Made by a program: the position numbers and the translations under genes | In this document: one piece after another, positions 17,376 to 21,216 of the stretch | Position numbering within the stretch: position 1 is the stretch's first letter | How the letters are laid out: each line of letters opens with the position of its first letter | Notes under the pieces: model-generated | Seen by the model: only the letters and a program-made list of their open reading frames with translations | Databases searched by the model: none | Told to the model about the DNA's origin: nothing | Origin: Cacconaster sp045601245 | GTDB lineage: Bacteria > Bacteroidota > Bacteroidia > Bacteroidales > UBA932 | Reading direction: 5' to 3' | DNA length: 21,216 nt | NCBI GenBank assembly: GCA_045601245.1 | Contig: JAZRZH010000018.1 | Span: 1-21,216 of the forward strand

Positions 17376-18146
17376 ATGAAACACGCAAGTTTGATCTCAG
17401 TTCTCAGAAGACAGGGCAAGCAATATATCCCGGATCCGCGCACCGCAGAAGTACCGGGCATATTCCGCGGCCGTCCTGTAATCACGACAGTTTCAGTTGA
17501 TGCAGGCGCCGTTGCCGGATGCTGCCCGATGAGGGCCATCTCGGCGGAGGGCGGCTTATCGATAGATCTCGGGAAATGCGCCTTCTGCGGGAAATGCGCC
17601 AGGATGTTCCCTGAAAAGATATCATTTACCAAGGACTATCACCTCGCGACCACAGTGCGTGAGAATCTTATAGTGCGCGAAGGAATCGACGCCCCGATAG
17701 AGTTCGGACCGCTGCCGGAATGCGCCGGGATATTCAAGGGCTCTCTGAAACTGCGTCAGGTGAGTGCAGGCGGAGACAATTCCTGCGAATGGGAACTGGG
17801 CGCGACTGGCAATGTCAATTTCGATATCGGACGCTACGGAATAGAATTCGTCGCTTCACCACGTCACGCTGACGGAATAGTGGTCACAGGCCCGATCACG
17901 GCCAATATGTCCCGCGCCCTTCAGATATGCTACGACGCGGTACCCGCTCCAAAACTCGTGGTCCTCTGCGGCACCGACGCCATCAGCGGCGGCATATTCA
18001 ACCCGGAGGTCAACGGCCTTGACGACAGCAACGGATGCCTGGACCGCAGATTCCTGGAAACGCACAAAGCCGACCTCTACATCCCGGGCAACCCCGCCCA
18101 TCCGCTTGCCATAGTCAACGGTCTGCTGAATCTGACCGGGAGATAG
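17376..18146 (+). CDS. hyfI: Fused ferredoxin (HyfH-like) and small subunit (HyfI/NuoB-like), with degenerate Fe-S sites
   Basis: This 256-residue protein joins two subunits that are separate in E. coli Hyf. Residues about 30-85 are a two-cluster ferredoxin fold; residues about 110-256 are the NuoB/HycG-like small subunit (GIEFVASPRHADGIVVTGP, SGGIF, YIPGNP). In the ferredoxin part, the first motif keeps only C50 (CCP), and the second is C68xxC71xxC74 with F78 in the last place. That leaves the full ligand set of cluster II and none of cluster I. In the small subunit, by motif alignment with HycG, the proximal-cluster ligands become D134, C137, D201 and N239, so three of four are lost. The frame is intact, so this is substitution, not damage. 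The last gene of the operon. Confidence 0.85.
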   Translation: MKHASLISVLRRQGKQYIPDPRTAEVPGIFRGRPVITTVSVDAGAVAGCCPMRAISAEGGLSIDLGKCAFCGKCARMFPEKISFTKDYHLATTVRENLIVREGIDAPIEFGPLPECAGIFKGSLKLRQVSAGGDNSCEWELGATGNVNFDIGRYGIEFVASPRHADGIVVTGPITANMSRALQICYDAVPAPKLVVLCGTDAISGGIFNPEVNGLDDSNGCLDRRFLETHKADLYIPGNPAHPLAIVNGLLNLTGR

Positions 18147-18159
18147 TCCAAGACAAACT

Positions 18160-18193
18160 AAAAAAGGGACAACCCTTGAGGCTGTCCCTTTTC
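18160..18193. terminator. Bidirectional hairpin terminator between the Ehr operon and rpmE2
   Basis: AAAAGGGACA (18162-18171) pairs with TGTCCCTTTT (18183-18192) around an 11-base loop. The left arm is preceded by further A residues and the right arm ends in TTTT, so the structure works as a rho-independent terminator in both directions. It sits between two convergent genes, 13 bases after the fused small subunit and 20 bases from the L31 stop. Confidence 0.88.
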
Positions 18194-18213
18194 TATTTGA
18201 ATCCTTGAAGGAA

Positions 18214-18465
18214 TTACTTTGTCTTTTTTCCGTAGCGGCTGTAGAATTTATCAACGCGACCTGCTGTGTCGACAAGCTTCATCTTACCAGTGTAGAACGG
18301 GTGGGATGTGTTGGAGATTTCGACCTTTACTACAGGGAATTCAACACCGTCAACTTCGATGGTCTCTTTGGTATTGACGCATGAGCGGGTGATGAAAACG
18401 TGCTCGTTTGACATATCCTTGAAAGCTACAAGACGGTAGGATTCGGGATGGATACCTTTTTTCAT
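18214..18465 (-). CDS. rpmE2: Ribosomal protein L31, type B (zinc-free)
   Basis: The 83-residue protein starts MKKGIHPESYRLVAFKDM and contains SNTSHPFYTGK and the GRVDKFYSRYG ending, all typical of L31 type B of the large ribosomal subunit. The four zinc-binding cysteines of type A L31 are absent (one lone Cys, C29), so it is the C-minus form that many bacteria express under zinc shortage and that Bacteroidota commonly carry as the usual copy. The frame is open for 23 more residues upstream, but the ATG at 18465 gives the exact family start and the predicted promoter lies inside that extension, so the longer form is rejected. Confidence 0.96.
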   Translation of the reverse strand: MKKGIHPESYRLVAFKDMSNEHVFITRSCVNTKETIEVDGVEFPVVKVEISNTSHPFYTGKMKLVDTAGRVDKFYSRYGKKTK

Positions 18466-18504
18466 ATCTGTCAAAAATTTGGTTAATGTTCCTTTTTCGG
18501 GCCG

Positions 18505-18535
18505 CAAATATACGAATAATAATCCTAACGGCAAA
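18505..18535 (-). promoter_or_regulatory. Consensus Bacteroidota promoter of rpmE2
   Basis: Read on the minus strand: TTTG (18535-18532), a 19-base spacer, and TATATTTG (18512-18505), an exact match to TTTG-N19-TAnnTTTG. Transcription would start near 18498, giving a leader of about 33 bases before the ATG at 18465. Confidence 0.8.
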
Positions 18536-18581
18536 TATTTTTTACAATCTTCCTGCCTGCGCCCGGATCCTCCCTACTCTG

Positions 18582-19196
18582 TCAACCAAGATCGATAACT
18601 GTCTTTTCCCCTTCCGATTTGAGATGCGGAGTTATATTCTGCACCGGCCTGCCGGATTTCAGGAATGACAGGGTGCTGATGAACTCGGTCGAAATCATCC
18701 CGCTTGTCAATTCCTCCGGGTAGTCCTCCGGAGCCTGAGTTGCGAGGACTGCAATCCCGCAGGTGAAAGCCCAAAGCTGCCGGTACAGTATCAGAACCTG
18801 GTCATCGGTCAGTTGATACGCTTCTTTGAGTTCATCCAGACATTTCAATGCCATGACAGGCGCATTGTCAAGAAGGTTGTTCCCCGGTTCAAAAAACAAT
18901 TTGAAAATGTTCTGTTCCCGCTTCGCAAAGCGGATGAGCCTCATCCCGTATTCCTTGAACGCAGGCTGGTAATCAGAAACGTCTTTCACATAGTCGTCGA
19001 ACAATGCGGCCGCCGCCTGCCTGACGGCAATCCGGATCTCGTCCATATCTTCAAATACTGTGAATATAGGGCTGAGCGAGCATCCGAGCTCCTTGCTCAG
19101 AGCCCTCGCGGTAAGCGCGTCCATGCCCTGCCTGCGAATGATTTCAAGCCCGGCCGCGGCAATTGTTTCCTTTGAGAAGAATGCTGATCTTGGCAT
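18582..19196 (-). CDS. TetR/AcrR-family transcriptional regulator
   Basis: A 204-residue one-domain repressor-type protein. The N-terminus (SKETIAAAGLEIIRRQG at 8-24, then LTARALSKELGCSLSPIF at about 28-45, VFEDMDEIRIAV at 47-58) is a clear TetR helix-turn-helix domain, followed by an all-helical ligand-binding domain with no close family that I can name. It is divergent from the acyltransferase gene across 84 bases that hold two AACAnnTGTT palindromes and overlapping promoters, so it probably represses both itself and the acyltransferase/GNAT pair. The inducer is unknown. It is not co-transcribed from a visible shared promoter with rpmE2, which has its own. Confidence 0.88.
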   Translation of the reverse strand: MPRSAFFSKETIAAAGLEIIRRQGMDALTARALSKELGCSLSPIFTVFEDMDEIRIAVRQAAAALFDDYVKDVSDYQPAFKEYGMRLIRFAKREQNIFKLFFEPGNNLLDNAPVMALKCLDELKEAYQLTDDQVLILYRQLWAFTCGIAVLATQAPEDYPEELTSGMISTEFISTLSFLKSGRPVQNITPHLKSEGEKTVIDLG

Positions 19197-19201
19197 TTGA
19201 G

Positions 19202-19225
19202 AACATTTGTTTTAGAACATCTGTT
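19202..19225. promoter_or_regulatory. Two palindromic candidate operators of the TetR regulator
   Basis: AACATTTGTT (19202-19211) and AACATCTGTT (19216-19225) are both AACA-NN-TGTT palindromes, 14 bases apart start to start; the shared context is AGAACATnTGTT. The second overlaps the predicted tetR transcript start (near 19220) and the -33 element of the divergent gene, and the first lies in the tetR leader. This is the place expected for an autoregulated operator. Inferred from symmetry and position. Confidence 0.5.
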
Positions 19226-19253
19226 GCAAATATAGAAAAAATCCTTACATTTA
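19224..19253 (+). promoter_or_regulatory. Promoter-like site of the acyltransferase gene
   Basis: TTG at 19224-19226, 19 bases, then TACATTTA at 19246-19253, one mismatch from TAnnTTTG. A start near 19259 leaves a leader of about 21 bases before the ATG at 19281. It overlaps the tetR promoter on the other strand. Confidence 0.45.
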
Positions 19254-19259
19254 TGCAAA
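19227..19259 (-). promoter_or_regulatory. Promoter-like site of the tetR gene
   Basis: On the minus strand TTTG (19259-19256), a 21-base spacer, and TATATTTG (19234-19227), the full Bacteroidota -7 box. The transcript would start near 19220, inside the second palindrome. Confidence 0.6.
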
Positions 19260-19280
19260 ATTTCATGAGACAGAATAAAA

Positions 19281-20450
19281 ATGAATACTTGGAAACTGAC
19301 AACTTTTGACCTATTCAGTCTTGGAATGACCATAAAAGGCGCCTGGATATACAAGGAACTGCCGGAAGCGCCTGTGTTGCAGGCATCGCTGGATGCCGTT
19401 CTGAAGCCTTATCCACAGATGCTTGGAAGATACGATGAAAAGCAGAAATCCGTATCATGGACCGGCCGGGAAGAACCAATCGGAATGGTGGAACTCGACC
19501 GCAGAGGACACTCTGTAGCTGAAGATATGTACGCCCTTGTTCCGGAATTCAATATTGGCGGTTTCAAGTCCGGCAAATCCCGGGCGCTTGAAGCATACCG
19601 GATAACGCTTGACGACGGTGCGGCGATTGTCCTGCAGGGAGCCCATGCCCTGATGGACGGAGCCTCGTTCTACAGAATAGCCGGCGACTGGGGGAAGTTG
19701 ACCACGGGAATCCCTGTGGAACCGATGGTCATTGACCAGAATCTCATTCCGGATGCCGGTGCGCTTACAAAGGAGAATGCGCTCGCCCGGGTTCAGGAAC
19801 TCGGCTGGAGCCATATCGGATTCAAATCTCTTATCAAGATGCTGTTCAATATGGCCACGATGAAACTCATCAGGAAAACCGTCACTTTGGAGCTGAGCCA
19901 GGATGAGATTTCCCGGATGCGAAACGAATCCGATGCCGGAACAAATGCTGTTCTGTGCCAACTTGCCGTAAGCAGGCTTCTGGAGAAACTTCCATCAAAA
20001 GAGCGATTCACCCTTCTTGAGGTGGCCGACCTCAGGGGCAGGGCCTGCAATATGCCGGAGGACTTCTGCGGCAATTTCTCGCAACCTGCCGTGATCGGAG
20101 AGTTTGGCAGAGATGTCACTGCGGCTGAAATCCAGAAGGCCGCATCCGCCATCTTGAACGACAATGAGGCGCTCAGCGAGCAGGTGCAGCTTTCAGTATG
20201 TTCATCTGGATACGGTCTGCCGTATTTCCTGTTTGATGCAAGCGACATGAACAGCCCGGATCCAAATCTTATCTATGTCAACAACCAGCTCAAGATGAAG
20301 GCATGTGAAGTGAATTTCGGCACAGGCCTGCCCCTCAAGGTACAGCAGGCTATGCTTCCCGACATGATAAAGTTCTGGCAGCCGAAGGCCGGCGGCCCGG
20401 TACAGATTATCTACGGCGGCTACGCCGCAAAAATAATGAGCAGGAAATGA
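19281..20450 (+). CDS. BAHD-like acyltransferase (HxxxD superfamily)
   Basis: The 389-residue cytosolic protein carries the marks of CoA-dependent BAHD acyltransferases, a family best known from plants. They are: HxxxD as H122-A-L-M-D126 in QGAHALMDGASF; the block VADLRGR..NMPEDFCGNFSQPA at about 248-270, matching the conserved 'D.R.R..PPLP..YFGN' region; and NFGTG at 345-349 near the C-terminus in place of DFGWG. The length is a little below plant enzymes (about 430-450). It would transfer an acyl group from CoA to an alcohol or amine; substrate and product cannot be told. The DFGWG variant weakens the family call slightly, and an alcohol acetyltransferase or condensation-like enzyme is the alternative. 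It overlaps the GNAT gene by four bases and is divergent from tetR. Confidence 0.72.
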   Translation: MNTWKLTTFDLFSLGMTIKGAWIYKELPEAPVLQASLDAVLKPYPQMLGRYDEKQKSVSWTGREEPIGMVELDRRGHSVAEDMYALVPEFNIGGFKSGKSRALEAYRITLDDGAAIVLQGAHALMDGASFYRIAGDWGKLTTGIPVEPMVIDQNLIPDAGALTKENALARVQELGWSHIGFKSLIKMLFNMATMKLIRKTVTLELSQDEISRMRNESDAGTNAVLCQLAVSRLLEKLPSKERFTLLEVADLRGRACNMPEDFCGNFSQPAVIGEFGRDVTAAEIQKAASAILNDNEALSEQVQLSVCSSGYGLPYFLFDASDMNSPDPNLIYVNNQLKMKACEVNFGTGLPLKVQQAMLPDMIKFWQPKAGGPVQIIYGGYAAKIMSRK

Positions 20451-20974
20451 AAATGGAAACCAAACGGCTGATCCTCCGTCCCTGGCACGAGTCGGACGCC
20501 GGAGCGCTGTTCAAATACGCTTCCGACCCTGATGTGGGACCGCGTGCCGGCTGGCCACCCCACCGCTCAGTGGAGGAGAGCATCGAACTCATAAAGACCG
20601 TTTTCAGCGGCGAAGGGATGTGGGCTGTCGAACTGAAGGAGACTTCGGAGGCGATAGGCTGTGTGGGCTATCTCCCGGCATCGGCGTCCAACCTTGACAT
20701 CGACGAAGACCATTGCGAAGTGGGCTATTGGATAGCAAAACCTTATTGGAACAAGGGCATCTGCACGGAAGCCATGCGCGCCGTGGTGGACTACTGCTTC
20801 AACGTCAAAGGCTTCTCCGTCCTGTGGGGAGACTTCTTCCCTGAAAACCCGGCCTCCGGCAGAGTTATGGAGAAATGCGGATTCATCGATACCGGCACTG
20901 AAACGCTCTGCCCCACCCTTGAAATCGGCGCCGACAAGCCGGTAAGAGTGATGAGGCTTGACTACGCGCTGTGA
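20447..20974 (+). CDS. GNAT-family N-acetyltransferase (RimJ/RimL-like)
   Basis: The 175-residue protein has the fold marks of RimJ/RimL-type acetyltransferases: TKRLILRPWHESDA at 5-18, the strand EVGYWIAKPYWNKGICTEAM (91-110) containing the acetyl-CoA pyrophosphate loop NKGICT, and the terminal PENPASGRVMEKCGF (132-146). It would acetylate an amine on a protein or small molecule. Start 20447 overlaps the stop of the acyltransferase as ATGA; an alternative ATG two codons later (20453) would also fit. Coupled translation suggests the two transferases serve one process, perhaps modification or detoxification of the ligand sensed by the TetR protein, which is inference only. Confidence 0.88.
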   Translation: MKMETKRLILRPWHESDAGALFKYASDPDVGPRAGWPPHRSVEESIELIKTVFSGEGMWAVELKETSEAIGCVGYLPASASNLDIDEDHCEVGYWIAKPYWNKGICTEAMRAVVDYCFNVKGFSVLWGDFFPENPASGRVMEKCGFIDTGTETLCPTLEIGADKPVRVMRLDYAL

Positions 20975-21015
20975 AGAAGTTATCCGCTTTCAGACATTCA
21001 GGAAGGGCCACAATA

Positions 21016-21092
21016 TTTGGCTAATCAAAATTTGTGGTTGGATTTTCCGTCCTGCGATAGAACCTTTGGTCAAAAAAGTGGTTGGAATTTCC
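21016..21092. repeat. Two-copy imperfect direct repeat in the gene-free tail
   Basis: GTGGTTGGATTTTCC (21034-21048) recurs as GTGGTTGGAATTTCC (21078-21092) with one mismatch, 44 bases apart. Each copy is preceded by TTTGG and a TCAAAA-containing stretch (starting 21016 and 21065), so the match extends to about 28-33 bases with an indel. No open frame covers it. Origin unknown. Confidence 0.6.
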
Positions 21093-21110
21093 ACTGAAAG
21101 GATAGACAGA

Positions 21111-21132
21111 TTCATCCGCCTGTGCGGATGAA
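21111..21132. other. Perfect 9-bp hairpin after the GNAT gene
   Basis: TTCATCCGC (21111-21119) pairs exactly with GCGGATGAA (21124-21132) around the loop CTGT. It lies 137 bases after the GNAT stop. There is no T-run after it, so a rho-independent terminator is only a weak possibility. The whole stretch 20975-21216 holds no coding sequence that I can support. Confidence 0.5.
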
Positions 21133-21216
21133 CCAGATATGGAATAGCCGCCTAATGATGTAGGTTTGTGGCTCAAGAGAGAAAGGAACTTCATTGATGG
21201 ACCACCTTAGAACAGA

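Noticed and set aside
11400..18146. Annotating the operon as a functional group 4 [NiFe] hydrogenase or formate hydrogenlyase
   Set aside because: All four Ni-Fe cysteines of the large subunit and three of the four proximal-cluster ligands of the small subunit are replaced; no hydrogenase maturation genes are in the window.
18466..18534. Longer N-terminus for L31 (23 extra residues)
   Set aside because: The family starts at MKKGIHPE, and the consensus promoter at 18505-18535 and its transcript start fall inside the extension.
18486..18668. Small plus-strand open frame of 60 codons opposite the rpmE2 promoter and the end of tetR
   Set aside because: It covers a promoter and part of a real gene on the other strand and has no family features.

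Overview
The window reads as a chromosomal segment of a member of the Bacteroidota, most likely of the order Bacteroidales. Four things suggest this. Promoter-like sites match the Bacteroidota pattern (TTTG, about 19-21 bases, TAnnTTTG); the clearest lie ahead of the ribosomal protein L31 gene and the hydrogenase-like operon. The V-type ATPase operon has the E-DUF2764-A-B-D-I-K layout known from Bacteroidota and spirochaetes. Ribosomal protein L31 is of the zinc-free type B. Genes are tightly packed and moderately GC-rich. I cannot name the genus.

Layout. Positions 1-1385 carry the 3' end of metH (reactivation domain) overlapping metF, both of one-carbon/methionine metabolism. Positions 1490-8666 carry a seven-gene V/A-type ATPase operon, preceded by promoter-like sites and closed by a strong hairpin. 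Its rotor subunit keeps every residue that binds Na+ in the Enterococcus hirae enzyme, so I predict a sodium-coupled machine. No recognisable C, F or G/H subunit is present; a DUF2764 protein sits in the expected place for subunit C. Positions 8727-10229 encode a periplasmic penicillin-binding protein 4 type DD-peptidase, and 10271-11173 (minus strand) a monoacylglycerol-lipase-like hydrolase.

Positions 11400-18146 are the most interesting part: a six-gene operon that looks like a group 4 membrane [NiFe] hydrogenase (HyfB, C, E, F, G and a fused HyfH-HyfI). Its large subunit has lost all four Ni-Fe cysteines, its small subunit three of the four proximal-cluster ligands, and its ferredoxin domain exactly the four cysteines of one of its two clusters. 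The membrane ion-pump subunits keep their key charged residues. It therefore belongs with the 'energy-converting hydrogenase related' (Ehr) complexes and appears reduced to one predicted Fe-S cluster: an ion-translocating, complex I-like machine whose redox partner, if any, is unknown.

Positions 18214-18465 (minus) encode L31 type B. Positions 18582-20974 form a small accessory cassette: a TetR regulator divergent from a BAHD-like acyltransferase and an overlapping GNAT acetyltransferase, with two matching palindromes in the shared promoter region. The last 242 bases hold no gene but contain a two-copy imperfect repeat and a perfect 9-bp hairpin. I found no tRNA, rRNA, CRISPR array or insertion sequence.
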